Below, one piece after another: positions 8,470 to 18,757 of a stretch of DNA of 64,000 nt. Source of the stretch: Sphingomonadales bacterium (GTDB lineage Bacteria; Pseudomonadota; Alphaproteobacteria; Sphingomonadales; Sphingomonadaceae); NCBI GenBank assembly GCA_016704425.1, contig JADJAC010000002.1, forward strand, positions 859,048 to 923,047, written 5' to 3'. Every line of letters starts with the position of its first letter. The stretch's first letter is position 1. Under the pieces are notes generated by a model. The model ran no database searches, was not told where the DNA came from, and worked only from the letters and a program-made list of their open reading frames with translations. Both the position numbers and the translations under genes were made by a program.

Positions 8470-9896
8470 ATGACCGCATCCGAAATCATATCGTTCGAAC
8501 CAGCGACCGGCGCTGAATATTGGCGTCGTCCGGTGGGCGATGTGGATGCCGAAGTGGCCGCCGCCCGCGAACACTGGATCGGATGGGCTTCGCAACCCGT
8601 TACCGTCCGGATGGAAGCGCCTTGCGGCGGTTTGCCAATGTCGTGCGCAGCCGGGCCGAGGCGCTTGCCGATTGCATCTCGCGGGAGACCGGCAAGCCCT
8701 TGTGGGAAGCGAGGACCGAATCCGAGGCCGTGATCAACAAGGTGGAGATTTCGATCTCCGCCTATCTTGAACGCACTGCGCAGCGCCGGCTTGAGGGCAA
8801 TATGGGCGCGCGCATGGCCGTCCGCCACAAGCCGCACGGCGTGCTGGCGGTGCTTGGGCCCTATAATTTTCCCGCCCATCTGCCGAACGGGCATATCGTG
8901 CCTGCGCTGATCGCGGGCAATGCCATCGTCTTCAAGCCATCGGAAAAGACGCCGGCAACGGGCGCGATGCTGGTCGAATGCTATCATGCCGCAGGGATTC
9001 CCGAAGGGGTGGTCCGTTTGCTGGTCGGCGGCCCCGATGAAGGCCGTGCGCTGGCCGGACATGCGGATATTGACGGGCTGCTCTTTACCGGCTCGGCGCG
9101 GACGGGCGTTGCGCTCAACCGCCAATATGCCGACACGCCGGGCAAGATCCTTGCACTCGAAATGGGCGGCAACAATCCCTTGATCGTGTGGGATGCGGCG
9201 GATATTCCGGCAGCGGCCACGCTGGTGATCCAGTCCGCCTTCCTGAGCGCTGGCCAACGCTGCACGGCGGCACGGCGGCTGATTGTCCAGGACGGCGCGC
9301 ACGAACCGCTGATCGCGGCCGTCAAGGGGCTTGCGGACCGTCTGATCGTCGGTGAACCGCATGCGACCCCGGCGCCCTATATGGGGCCCGTCATCGACAA
9401 TGACGTGGCGGACCAGCTGCAGGAAAGCTTCCTCGACCTGATGATGAAGGGCGGGCAGCCGATCAAGCAGCTCGATCGACTGATGGCAGACAAGCCCTTC
9501 CTTTCGCCCGCCATTATCGACACGACCCGCGTGACCGAGCGTCCGGACGTGGAGCTGTTCGGCCCGATCCTGCAAGTGATCCGCGTCGCCGATTTTGACG
9601 CGGCCCTGATCGAAGCCAACAATACCCGTTACGGTCTTTCCGCCTCGCTCATCGGCGGCGCGCCGGAACTTTATGACCGGTTCTGGGCCAACATCCGCGC
9701 CGGGATCGTCAACTGGAACAGGCCGACCAATGGCGCGCCGTCCAACGCGCCCTTTGGCGGGGTCGGGCTTTCGGGCAATCACCGGCCGAGTGCCTTTTAT
9801 GCTGCTGACTATTGCGCCTATCCCGTCGTTTCGACCGAAGAGGATCAGGCGCGCGCCGTGATCGGTGTCGGCCTCAGTGACGTGGCACAGGGGTGA
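8470..9896 (+). CDS. astD: N-succinylglutamate 5-semialdehyde dehydrogenase, frame-disrupted
   Basis: AstD oxidises N-succinylglutamate semialdehyde in arginine catabolism. Diagnostic parts are GPYNFPAHLPNG, the catalytic Glu in LALEMGGNNPL, the catalytic Cys in SAGQRCTAARR, and the C-terminal GVGLSGNHRPSA. The N-terminal ~50 residues (TASEIISFEPATG… to VTVRMEA) read from ATG 8470, while everything from LRRFANVVRS onward reads in another frame. The change of frame falls at 8620–8622, where either one base is missing (gcg gcc ttg) or two are extra. A start at ATG 8583 could give a shortened protein lacking the first strands. This may be a mutation or a sequence error. No other ast genes are nearby. 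Confidence 0.82.
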
Positions 9897-9933
9897 CTCA
9901 AATCCCCTTCCTGCGGGAGAGGTGGCTTATCCT

Positions 9934-10014
9934 GTACTCCGGGCCTGACCCGGAGCCCATCTGTCAAACGCGCGAAGGGCTGGAAATATGGGCTCCGGGT
10001 CAGGCCCGGAGTAC
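9934..10014. repeat. Palindromic element, 27-bp perfect arms
   Basis: Arms 9934–9960 and 9988–10014 are exact reverse complements, core CTCCGGGCCTGACCCGGAG, with a 27-bp loop. It belongs to a different family from the GTCGCCCC elements. It sits between astD and cobA and could form a strong hairpin or terminator. Confidence 0.9.
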
Positions 10015-10126
10015 GACAATCGCGATAGCCCAGGCGCAAAGCCCCGGAGTACCGAGAAACAGAATCTAGCGGGCCTGCAACAAACTCTGGTTTGTCTGTC
10101 GGGGCCGATCGTCCCATTTTCGCCCT

Positions 10127-10912
10127 ATGAAAAATCCCCTTCCCCATGCCAAGGGCGGGGTCCTGCTCGTGGGAGCCGGACCCGGCGATCCGGGCCTCCT
10201 GACGGTCAAGGCCGCTGCGGCGCTGGGCCGTGCCGATCTCGTCGTGCATGACGGGCTGGTTGATGATGCCATATTGGCGCTCGCCAATCCGCAGGCCGAA
10301 CTCGTCTCGGTCGCAAAGCAGCGCAGCCGCCATTCCGTCCCGCAGGAGCAGATCAACCAGATCCTGGTCGATGCAGCGCGGGCCGGGCGCACTGTGGTTC
10401 GGCTCAAATGCGGCGATCCCTTCATTTTCGGTCGCGGTGGCGAGGAAGTCGAAGCCTGTCGCGCTGCTGGCGTGGCGGTGGAGGTTATCCCCGGCATTTC
10501 AGCCGCAATCGGTTGTGCTGCAGAAGCCATGTTGCCGCTCACGCATCGTGATGCCTCAAGCGTTGTCAGTTTCGTTGCTGGCCAGTGCAAGGGATTGACC
10601 GATCAGGACTGGTCGGGCCTTGCTGGCAAGGGTCGGACGCTCGTCATCTATATGGGCGTCGCGACCGCTGAAGACGTGGCCGACAAGCTGATCGCGGACG
10701 GCGTGTCACCCGCGATGCCGGTCGCCGTGCTTGAACGCGGAACCCGTTCGGGCGCGCGGGCCCTGCGTTCGCTGCTGGCCGATCTTGGCGGATTGATGAC
10801 GCGCGAAGCCGTCAGGAGCCCCGCAATCATTGTTGTCGGCGAAGTCGTGCTCCGTTCGGATGCCGAAGACCGGCTTCTGGCATTTGCAAAGATCGCGGAG
10901 GCTGCGGCATGA
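10127..10912 (+). CDS. cobA: Uroporphyrinogen-III C-methyltransferase
   Basis: A 261-residue stand-alone SUMT that methylates uroporphyrinogen III twice with S-adenosylmethionine to give precorrin-2, on the way to siroheme. Family marks are the N-terminal VGAGPGDPGLLT (residues about 15–26), LKCGDPFIFGRGGEE near 101–115, the PGISAAIG segment near 130, and MGVATAEDVAD. It lacks the CysG dehydrogenase/ferrochelatase domain, so that step must be encoded elsewhere. The stop overlaps the next start as ATGA, and the gene leads the sulfite reductase operon, consistent with providing siroheme for CysI. Confidence 0.93.
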   Translation: MKNPLPHAKGGVLLVGAGPGDPGLLTVKAAAALGRADLVVHDGLVDDAILALANPQAELVSVAKQRSRHSVPQEQINQILVDAARAGRTVVRLKCGDPFIFGRGGEEVEACRAAGVAVEVIPGISAAIGCAAEAMLPLTHRDASSVVSFVAGQCKGLTDQDWSGLAGKGRTLVIYMGVATAEDVADKLIADGVSPAMPVAVLERGTRSGARALRSLLADLGGLMTREAVRSPAIIVVGEVVLRSDAEDRLLAFAKIAEAAA

Positions 10913-11205
10913 AAATCCTGACAGGCAATGATCTGGCCAGTGGCGCTGTCACATGGTGGGCCGGAAGCTGGTGGTCGATCCATGTCGAAGATGCCGTGGA
11001 TGTCGGCGAAGGCGGCGAAGCCATCCTTGCGCGCGAGGAAGGCGCCCGGCGCGTCAACGCGCCCTATATCATCGAGGCGGTGCCGACGCCCGAGGGACCC
11101 CGCCCGGCCCATATCAAGGACCGGATTCGTGCGCTTGGGCCCACGGTCCGTGTTGATCTGACTTTGAAACCCGCCGATCCCGATATCGGCCAGTGGGTGA
11201 TCTGA
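10909..11205 (+). CDS. DUF2849 family protein
   Basis: A 98-residue small acidic protein of the DUF2849 family, regularly found between the SUMT and sulfite reductase genes of alphaproteobacteria. It begins with the typical MKILTGNDLASGAVTWW and continues with a repeated-Trp patch and a proline-rich centre (PTPEGPRPAHIKDRIR). It overlaps cobA by four bases and ends one base before cysI, so translation is coupled. The biochemical role is unknown; its conserved position suggests an accessory function in sulfite reduction, perhaps electron delivery or siroheme insertion (inference). Confidence 0.88.
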   Translation: MKILTGNDLASGAVTWWAGSWWSIHVEDAVDVGEGGEAILAREEGARRVNAPYIIEAVPTPEGPRPAHIKDRIRALGPTVRVDLTLKPADPDIGQWVI

Positions 11206-11206
11206 C

Positions 11207-12830
<1,624 letters not shown>

Positions 12831-12838
<8 letters not shown>

Positions 12839-13256
12839 TCTTCGATTTCGCAGCGATGAGCCGCTCGAGCAGCCCGCCGTGACGCTCGATGCGTTTCTCG
12901 ACCAGACGAACGCCACCGCGGTACGGCTCGAGCCGGACGAGGATGCGCGTCTCCTGATTCCGCATCTCGCGCGGTTGGCGCTGGTCGAGGTGGCCTTTCC
13001 CAAGTTTCGCGACGGACGCGGTTATTCCGCTGGGCGCATTCTTCGCGAGGCCGGCTATACCGGTGAATTGCGCGCGCAGGGCGATGTTCTTGTCGACCAG
13101 ATTCCACTGATGCGGCGCTGCGGGTTTGACAGTTTCGCGCCCGAATCCCCAATCAATGAAGACGTCGTGGCGGCAAGCCTGGCCCGGTATGACCATGTCT
13201 ATCAGGCAGCGGCCGATGCGGCAGTGCCTGTGTGGAAGCTTCGTCATGGGCAGTAA
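12831..13256 (+). CDS. DUF934 family protein of the sulfate assimilation operon
   Basis: A 141-residue DUF934 protein, a family almost always located between sulfite reductase and APS reductase genes. The ATG at 12831 (MADLRF) is preceded by AAGGAGG seven bases upstream, which decides the start, inside the end of cysI. Characteristic stretches are FPKFRDGRGYSAGRILRE and the RCGFDSF segment. Function is not established; the conserved neighbourhood implies a role in sulfite reduction or its regulation. The stop at 13254–13256 overlaps the cysH start by 11 bases. Confidence 0.88.
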
Positions 13257-14019
13257 AGTCGCCCGCGTCATCGACAGGATCGACGCAGCACCGCGTTATG
13301 ACGAAACGGATGCCATTCGCCTGAATAATCTGTTCCGCGGGCGGGATACCGTTGAAATGCTCACAGTGCTGGTCCGCGAAAATATGCTGGGTGATGCGGC
13401 GATTGTCTCCTCTTTCGGGGCAGAGTCGGCTGTGCTTCTGCATCTGATCGGCTCGATCGACCCTGCCGTTCCCGTGATCTTCCTTGAAACAGGCAAGCAT
13501 TTTCCGGAAACCCTTGCTTACAAGGACTTGCTGATCGAAAAGATTGGCCTCACGAATGTGAAAGTGATCACGCCTGATCCTGAGCTCCTTGCCCAAAAGG
13601 ATGAAACAGGATTGCGCTGGTCCTACGATCCCGACGGTTGCTGCGAAATCCGCAAGGTTTTGCCGCTCAAGGCAGCGTTGGCGCCTTATGATGCGCAATT
13701 CACGGGCCGCAAGGCGTTCCAGTCTTCGACCCGCGCCGCCCTGCCCCGCTTTGAGGTGGAAGAGGGTCGGTTGAAGGTCAATCCACTCGCGGATTGGGAC
13801 AAGGCCAGGATCGAGGCCTATTTCGAAGAGCATGACCTGCCCCCGCACCCACTGGTAGCGCAAGGATATCCCTCGATCGGCTGCGCGCCGTGCACAAGCA
13901 TGGTCAAACCGGGAGAAGACCCGCGCGCTGGCCGTTGGCGCGGCTGGGACAAAGTCGAATGCGGAATCCACACCCCCATCGCCGACCCGGACGATCCTGC
14001 GAACTTCCCTGCCTTTTGA
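13246..14019 (+). CDS. cysH: Adenylylsulfate (APS) reductase
   Basis: A 257-residue thioredoxin-dependent reductase that converts adenylylsulfate to sulfite and AMP. The PP-loop is SSFGAES (55–61). The Fe4S4 ligands are the CC pair at 132–133 and C213/C216 (GCAPC), marking the APS-specific rather than the PAPS-specific branch. The catalytic Cys is C239 in the ECGIH motif. The ATG at 13246 was chosen because the family N-terminus begins there; the frame is open upstream without homology. It is the last gene of the cobA–DUF2849–cysI–DUF934–cysH operon and is followed by an imperfect GC hairpin at 14026–14048. Confidence 0.93.
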   Translation: MGSKVARVIDRIDAAPRYDETDAIRLNNLFRGRDTVEMLTVLVRENMLGDAAIVSSFGAESAVLLHLIGSIDPAVPVIFLETGKHFPETLAYKDLLIEKIGLTNVKVITPDPELLAQKDETGLRWSYDPDGCCEIRKVLPLKAALAPYDAQFTGRKAFQSSTRAALPRFEVEEGRLKVNPLADWDKARIEAYFEEHDLPPHPLVAQGYPSIGCAPCTSMVKPGEDPRAGRWRGWDKVECGIHTPIADPDDPANFPAF

Positions 14020-14025
14020 TCTTTC

Positions 14026-14048
14026 CGCCGCCCCTTTGCAGGGGTGAC
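14026..14048. terminator. GC hairpin after cysH, related to the GTCGCCCC repeat
   Basis: CCCC at 14031–14034 pairs with GGGG at 14041–14044, extended imperfectly outward. It resembles the core of the palindromic repeats at 8305 and 14939 and may end the sulfate operon. There is no T-run, so a terminator role is only inferred. Confidence 0.35.
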
Positions 14049-14119
14049 GATGTCTTGGATCACCGGTCGACCTCCTTTCCAATCACACTATGATGGCAAG
14101 GCAGAAAAAGGGAATCGCC

Positions 14120-14929
14120 ATGATTGAAACTGCCGTCGTCACGGGTGCGGCTTCGGGCATTGGCCTTGGCATTGCCCGAGCCTTGATAGCGCAGGGCGCA
14201 CATGTCGTGCTCGCCGACATCGAGATTGATCGTGCACGCGCCGCTGCGAAAGACCTCGGGGCGAATGCGGTCGCCATGCCCGTCGATCAGGCTGACGAAG
14301 CCAGTATCGTCGCGCTCGCCGACACTGCGTTCGGGGAGCTGGGACAGGTTGATGCTGTCTTTGCCAATGCCGGCGTTGGCGCGGGAGGCCCCATCTACAC
14401 AACCCCGCAACGTAACATCGATTGGGTCCTGAGCGTGAACCTGATGGGTCCGCTCTGGCTCGCTCGCGCGTTCGTACCGCGGATGATCGCGCAGCAAGGC
14501 CCGTCCCGCTTCGTGGTGACCGGATCGGAACATTCGCTTGGTTTGCCGGATCGCGGCGGACAGGCGTCAATCTACACCATCTCGAAACATGCCGTGTTGG
14601 GCTTTGCCGAAACACTGCGCCGCGATCTTGCTGAAACACAGGTCGGCGTGTCGATCATCTGCCCGGCTGTTGTCACGACCGACATCTGGAATCCGCTGCG
14701 GACCCGGCACGAACGCTTTGGCGGTCCCCGCATCATGGAGGAGCGACCGACAGGACAGGTTGGCCTTGATCCGGACACGGCAGCCGCCCGCATCCTCGAT
14801 GGCCTCGCGGCCAATGAATTCTATGTCTTCACGCACGGCGCCGACATTGCCGAAGTCCATGATGCCCAATCCGGAGAGATCGAGGCGGCGCTTCGCCGGT
14901 TTGCAGAGCGATATGGCGAGGAGGCGTGA
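14120..14929 (+). CDS. Short-chain dehydrogenase/reductase
   Basis: A 269-residue classical SDR. The Rossmann dinucleotide loop is TGAASGIGLGIA (near residues 9–20), followed by the NAG motif (FANAGVG near 86), the catalytic Ser in VTGSEHS, and the YxxxK pair YTISK near 156–160. D in LADIEID after the second strand suggests NAD(H) preference. ATG 14120 is preceded by AAGGGA eight bases upstream and matches the family start; an upstream start at 14090 is less likely. Substrate unknown; it stands alone, convergent with dnaB. Confidence 0.88.
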   Translation: MIETAVVTGAASGIGLGIARALIAQGAHVVLADIEIDRARAAAKDLGANAVAMPVDQADEASIVALADTAFGELGQVDAVFANAGVGAGGPIYTTPQRNIDWVLSVNLMGPLWLARAFVPRMIAQQGPSRFVVTGSEHSLGLPDRGGQASIYTISKHAVLGFAETLRRDLAETQVGVSIICPAVVTTDIWNPLRTRHERFGGPRIMEERPTGQVGLDPDTAAARILDGLAANEFYVFTHGADIAEVHDAQSGEIEAALRRFAERYGEEA

Positions 14930-14938
14930 TCGCCCACC

Positions 14939-14962
14939 CGTCGCCCCTGCGCCGGGGCGACG
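14939..14962. repeat. Short palindrome between SDR gene and dnaB
   Basis: Perfect 9-bp arms CGTCGCCCC (14939–14947) and GGGGCGACG (14954–14962) around a 6-bp loop. It is the minimal form of the repeat family at 8305, and lies where two convergent genes end, so it may act as a bidirectional terminator. Confidence 0.75.
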
Positions 14963-14965
14963 CGT

Positions 14966-16477
14966 TCAATCCCTGTGCGCGGGCAAATACGCGTCGTCAA
15001 TATAGTCGCTGAACCGCGTGATCTGCGCCTCGAACTTCAGCTTGACCTTGCCCGTCGCGCCGTGGCGCTGCTTGGCCACGATCAGTTCTGACAGGCCGAA
15101 GACCTTTTCCATATCGGCCATCCATTTCTGATGGTCTTCATGCGTCTTTGCATCATCTTCCGGCCCCGGTCGCTTGGGTTCGCGCGAGGCGACGTAATAT
15201 TCCTCGCGATAAACGAACAGGACGATATCGGCGTCCTGCTCAATCGAACCTGATTCACGAAGATCGGACAACTGCGGACGCTTGTCCTCGCGCTGCTCGA
15301 CTGCGCGGCTCAGTTGGGAAAGCGCAATCACCGGGACATTGAGTTCCTTGGCCAGCGTCTTGAGACCGCGTGAAATTTCAGAAATTTCCTGCACGCGATT
15401 GCCGTCGCTCTGTCGGCCAGAGCCCTGCAGCAGCTGGAGATAGTCGACCACGACAAGTCCGATGCCATGCCGCCGCTTCAGCCGCCGCGCGCGCGTCCGG
15501 AGCGCCGCAATCGTCAGGCCGGGCGTATCGTCGATGAACAGCGGCAGCGTTTCGAGTTCGGCAGCGGCGCGCGCGAGATTGCGGAAATCCTGCTGCCCGA
15601 TCTTGCCCATGCGCAGGCTCTCCGAACTGATCGAAGACTGTTCGGACAGGATACGCGTGGCGAGCTGGTCTGCCGACATTTCGAGGCTGAAGAATGCCAC
15701 CTTCGCGCCGACCGACTTTTCTGGCGCGATGCCATCCTCTTCATCGCGGACCCAGCGGCGCGCAGCATTGAACGCAATATTCGTCGCGAGGGCGGTCTTT
15801 CCCATACCCGGCCGACCAGCCAGGATGACAAGGTCCGAATGATGCAGGCCGCCGGTCTTGGCGTTGACCGAGTCCAGCCCGGTCGTGACGCCAGACAAGC
15901 CACCGCCAGCGTTCAAGGCCTTCTCTGCCAGTTCGACCGCCATCCGCGTTGCCTGCCCGAAGGTCTTGACGCTCCCCGCTTCGCCACCTTCCTCGGCAAC
16001 CTTGTACAGCGCGACTTCCGCTGCCTCGATCTGCGCCTTGGGTGTTTCCGCCTCGCTCGTATCGAAGGCCCGTTCGGCCATATTCCGCCCGACCGCCACT
16101 AGCTCGCGCAGCAGGGCGAGATCGTAGATCTGGTTGGCGAAATCACGTGCGCCGATCAGTCCCGCCCCGCTTCCGGTCAGCTGGGCCAGATAGGCGGGGC
16201 CGCCCAGTGATTTTATCGCCTCGTCCGCTTCGAACATCGGCTTCAGCGTGACCGGATTGGCCACCATGTTGCGATCCAGCAAGAGGAGGATCGCATCGAA
16301 GATCCGGCCATGCACCGCCTCATAGAAATGATCGGCCCGCAGCTTCAGCTGCACATCCTCGGCAATCCGGTTGTCGATCATGATCGCGCCGAGCAGCGCT
16401 GCCTCTGCCTCGACATTGTGCGGCAATTGCGGGCCCGCTTCGGCAGCGGAATGAATCAGTCTGATCGGATCGGCCAT
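14966..16477 (-). CDS. dnaB: Replicative DNA helicase DnaB
   Basis: A 503-residue hexameric replicative helicase. The N-terminal primase-interacting domain begins with LPHNVEAEAALLGAIM (about residues 18–33). The RecA-like motor carries Walker A GRPGMGKT (about 221–228), Walker B LVVVDYLQLL, and the conserved SQLSRAVEQR…LSDLRESGSIEQDAD segment. ATG 16477 (MADPIRL) has GAAGGAA just upstream; a GTG at 16498 would add seven residues. No intein is seen and the length is normal for the family. It is divergent from the UPF0262 gene. Confidence 0.96.
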   Translation of the reverse strand: MADPIRLIHSAAEAGPQLPHNVEAEAALLGAIMIDNRIAEDVQLKLRADHFYEAVHGRIFDAILLLLDRNMVANPVTLKPMFEADEAIKSLGGPAYLAQLTGSGAGLIGARDFANQIYDLALLRELVAVGRNMAERAFDTSEAETPKAQIEAAEVALYKVAEEGGEAGSVKTFGQATRMAVELAEKALNAGGGLSGVTTGLDSVNAKTGGLHHSDLVILAGRPGMGKTALATNIAFNAARRWVRDEEDGIAPEKSVGAKVAFFSLEMSADQLATRILSEQSSISSESLRMGKIGQQDFRNLARAAAELETLPLFIDDTPGLTIAALRTRARRLKRRHGIGLVVVDYLQLLQGSGRQSDGNRVQEISEISRGLKTLAKELNVPVIALSQLSRAVEQREDKRPQLSDLRESGSIEQDADIVLFVYREEYYVASREPKRPGPEDDAKTHEDHQKWMADMEKVFGLSELIVAKQRHGATGKVKLKFEAQITRFSDYIDDAYLPAHRD

Positions 16478-16578
16478 GACATTTCCTTCGGCGGACACGG
16501 ATCATAGCGCAAGGGCTCCGGCAAGAGAATGACGGGGATAACTTCCCAAGCGCAATTCTCTCTTATATGCGCTGCAGC

Positions 16579-17061
16579 ATGGCCGACCCGCGCATCTCGC
16601 ACATCGAACTGGATCAGCGCACGATCATCTGGCGCAATGCCGATATCGAGCAGGAGCGGCGTATTGCCATTTTCGACATTCTCGAAGGCAATTATTTCGC
16701 GCCACAGCGCCAGCATGAGGACGGCTACGAAGGGCCGTATCACGTTACGCTGCGGGTGGAGGAAGGGCGGCTTGCGCTCGATATCTATCGCGAAGACCAG
16801 ACGCATCTCGAATCGGTGATTCTGGCGCTCGGTCGGTTCCAGCGGCCGATCCGGGAATATTTCGCGATCTGCGACAGTTATTTTCAGGCGGTCAAGCAAT
16901 CGACGCCTCAGCAGATTGAAACCGTCGACATGGCGCGCCGCGCAATCCACAATGACGCCTCGGAAATGCTGAAGGAGCGGCTGACGGGCAAGATCGAAGT
17001 CGATTTCGACACTGCGCGGCGGCTGTTCACGCTGATCTGCGTCTTGCACATCAAGGGTTAG
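16579..17061 (+). CDS. UPF0262 family protein
   Basis: A 160-residue protein of UPF0262, an alphaproteobacterial family of about this length. Typical parts are the opening ISHIELD, RRIAIFDILEGN, GPYHVTLRVEEGRLALDI and the C-terminal ARRLFTLICVL. Two starts are possible, ATG 16567 and ATG 16579; the second begins closer to the family start, but neither has a clear ribosome-binding site. It ends one base before the lysozyme gene, opening a run of four to five tightly packed genes. Molecular role unknown. Confidence 0.85.
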   Translation: MADPRISHIELDQRTIIWRNADIEQERRIAIFDILEGNYFAPQRQHEDGYEGPYHVTLRVEEGRLALDIYREDQTHLESVILALGRFQRPIREYFAICDSYFQAVKQSTPQQIETVDMARRAIHNDASEMLKERLTGKIEVDFDTARRLFTLICVLHIKG

Positions 17062-17062
17062 A

Positions 17063-17734
17063 ATGCTTCGCAAGCTGGTCTTCATCATTGCCGGAATGGC
17101 CCTGCTCGCCGGGCTGGGCTGGCGCTTTGTGACGCATTGGGGTCCGGGCAGAACCGCTTTCCCGACGCAGGGTATCGACGTGTCCCAAGTGCAGGGCGTG
17201 ATCGACTGGAAGGCCGCGCGTGCCGCGGGCGTCGATTTTGCCTATATCCGGGCCAGCCAGGGCAGTGACATGCGCGACGAACGCTTCGCTGCCAACTGGC
17301 CGGAAAGCGCAGCCGCTGGCGTCAAACGCGGCGCCTATCATGTTTTCAGCCTGTGCAGGCCGGGGCGCGAGCAAGCGACCAACTTTATCGCCCTTGTGCC
17401 CCGCGAAGAAGCGGCCCTGCCCCACGCGCTCGATCTGGAATTCGAAGGCAATTGCGCCTCCCGTCCGCCACGCCAGACCTTGATCGCCGAAATCGCGACC
17501 TTCATCGAAATGGCGGAGGCCCATAGCGAGAAGCCAATGATCCTCTACATGACCCGTGAATTCGAAGACCAGTATCGTGTGATCGAAGCCATCGACCGCC
17601 CGCTCTGGCTCAGGCGCGCCGGGCTTGAACCGGGCTATGGGGGACGGCCCTGGGTGATGTGGCAGGCCAATCCGAAACGCCATGTCGATGGCATTGAAGG
17701 CGAGGTCGATTGGGACGTGGTGCGCCCGCAATGA
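17063..17734 (+). CDS. GH25 family lysozyme (muramidase)
   Basis: A 223-residue glycosyl hydrolase family 25 protein with an N-terminal membrane anchor or signal (residues 5–24). The GH25 signatures are GIDVSQVQGVIDW near residue 38, FAYIRASQG, GAYHVFS, the acidic pair in LDLEFEG near 134, and the closing VMWQAN with DGIEGEVDWD. It would cleave the beta-1,4 bond between N-acetylmuramic acid and N-acetylglucosamine in peptidoglycan. It follows UPF0262 by one base and overlaps cdd by four, so it sits in a housekeeping operon and is unlikely to be a phage lysin. Confidence 0.88.
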   Translation: MLRKLVFIIAGMALLAGLGWRFVTHWGPGRTAFPTQGIDVSQVQGVIDWKAARAAGVDFAYIRASQGSDMRDERFAANWPESAAAGVKRGAYHVFSLCRPGREQATNFIALVPREEAALPHALDLEFEGNCASRPPRQTLIAEIATFIEMAEAHSEKPMILYMTREFEDQYRVIEAIDRPLWLRRAGLEPGYGGRPWVMWQANPKRHVDGIEGEVDWDVVRPQ

Positions 17735-18177
17735 GCGACGGCCTTGTCCAATCGGCAAGAGCGGCTGCCAGCAACGCGCATGCCCCCTATTCAAGGTTTG
17801 GCGTCGGAGCGGCCGTCCTGCTCGACGATGGATCTGTCGTCACAGGCTGCAATTTCGAAAATGCGAGCTATGGCCTTTCGCTCTGTGCCGAAATCGTGGC
17901 GCTGGCCACGCTCAATGCACAAGGCAAGCTGCGCCAGATCCGCGAAATCGCAATCGTCGGCGGTCGGCTCGACAAACGGGCGATCAGCGGTTCGACGCCA
18001 GTGCGGCCCTGCGGCCGGTGCCGTCAGGTCATGACTGAAGCTGCCCAGCTTGCGCTGCGCGACATCATCGTTCATTGCGCGTCAGCCGACCTTTCGGTGG
18101 TCGAAAAGTTCTGGCTTTCCGACCTGTTGCCCCTTCCTTTTGGCCCATCAGACATGGGTTTGGTACAGGATGACTGA
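17731..18177 (+). CDS. cdd: Cytidine deaminase
   Basis: A 148-residue zinc enzyme that deaminates cytidine/deoxycytidine to uridine/deoxyuridine in pyrimidine salvage. Motifs are HAPYSRFGVGAAV (about 17–29), the catalytic zinc-binding CAEIVAL (C53, E55) and the second zinc pair PCGRC near 92–96. It is the small tetrameric type. ATG 17731 overlaps the lysozyme stop as ATGA; a start at 17710 would add seven non-homologous residues. Its stop shares one base with the dcd start, making a coupled pair that produces dUMP precursors. Confidence 0.92.
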   Translation: MSDGLVQSARAAASNAHAPYSRFGVGAAVLLDDGSVVTGCNFENASYGLSLCAEIVALATLNAQGKLRQIREIAIVGGRLDKRAISGSTPVRPCGRCRQVMTEAAQLALRDIIVHCASADLSVVEKFWLSDLLPLPFGPSDMGLVQDD

Positions 18178-18731
18178 TGTCGATACTTTCCGATAAATGG
18201 ATCCGCGAACAGGCAACAACGAACGGCATGATCGAGCCCTTTGTGGAGAGCCAGCGGCGTGACAACTGCATCAGCTACGGCCTTTCCTCCTATGGCTATG
18301 ACGCGCGTGTGGCCGATGAATTCAAGATCTTCACCAATGTCGACAGCGCCATTGTCGACCCCAAGAATTTCGATCAGAACAGCTTTGTCGATCGCAAGAC
18401 GGATGTGTGCGTAATCCCGCCGAACAGTTTCGCACTGGCCCGTACGGTCGAATATTTCCGCGTTCCGCGCGATGTGCTTGTGATCTGTCTCGGCAAGTCG
18501 ACCTATGCCCGATGCGGGATCATCGTGAATGTGACGCCGCTTGAACCAGGCTGGGAAGGCCATGTCACACTGGAGTTTTCCAACACGACGCCGCTCCCTG
18601 CCCGCATTTACGCGCATGAGGGCGCGTGCCAGTTCCTGTTTCTCAAAGGAAACGAGCCGTGCGAGACCAGCTATGCCGATCGCGCGGGCAAATATATGGG
18701 CCAGCGCGGCGTGACGCTGCCCAAATTATGA
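18177..18731 (+). CDS. dcd: dCTP deaminase
   Basis: A 184-residue trimeric dCTP deaminase, the usual length. It converts dCTP to dUTP, feeding dTMP synthesis. Family marks: SILSDKWI at the start, ISYGLSSYGYDAR near 38–50, GKSTYARCG with the catalytic region near 113–120, the catalytic Glu in TLEFSNTT, and EGACQ with the C-terminal YADRAGKYMGQRG nucleotide-closing tail. It directly follows cdd, a functionally sensible pairing. Confidence 0.95.
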   Translation: MSILSDKWIREQATTNGMIEPFVESQRRDNCISYGLSSYGYDARVADEFKIFTNVDSAIVDPKNFDQNSFVDRKTDVCVIPPNSFALARTVEYFRVPRDVLVICLGKSTYARCGIIVNVTPLEPGWEGHVTLEFSNTTPLPARIYAHEGACQFLFLKGNEPCETSYADRAGKYMGQRGVTLPKL

Positions 18732-18757
18732 TCATGCAATCGCGACGGAGATTGGCC

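Noticed and set aside
16033..16110. Possible intein or insertion in dnaB
   Set aside because: Length and motif order of DnaB are normal and no splicing motifs are present.
17063..17734. GH25 lysozyme as a prophage lysin
   Set aside because: It is embedded between UPF0262 and cdd with overlapping starts and stops and has no holin or phage neighbours.
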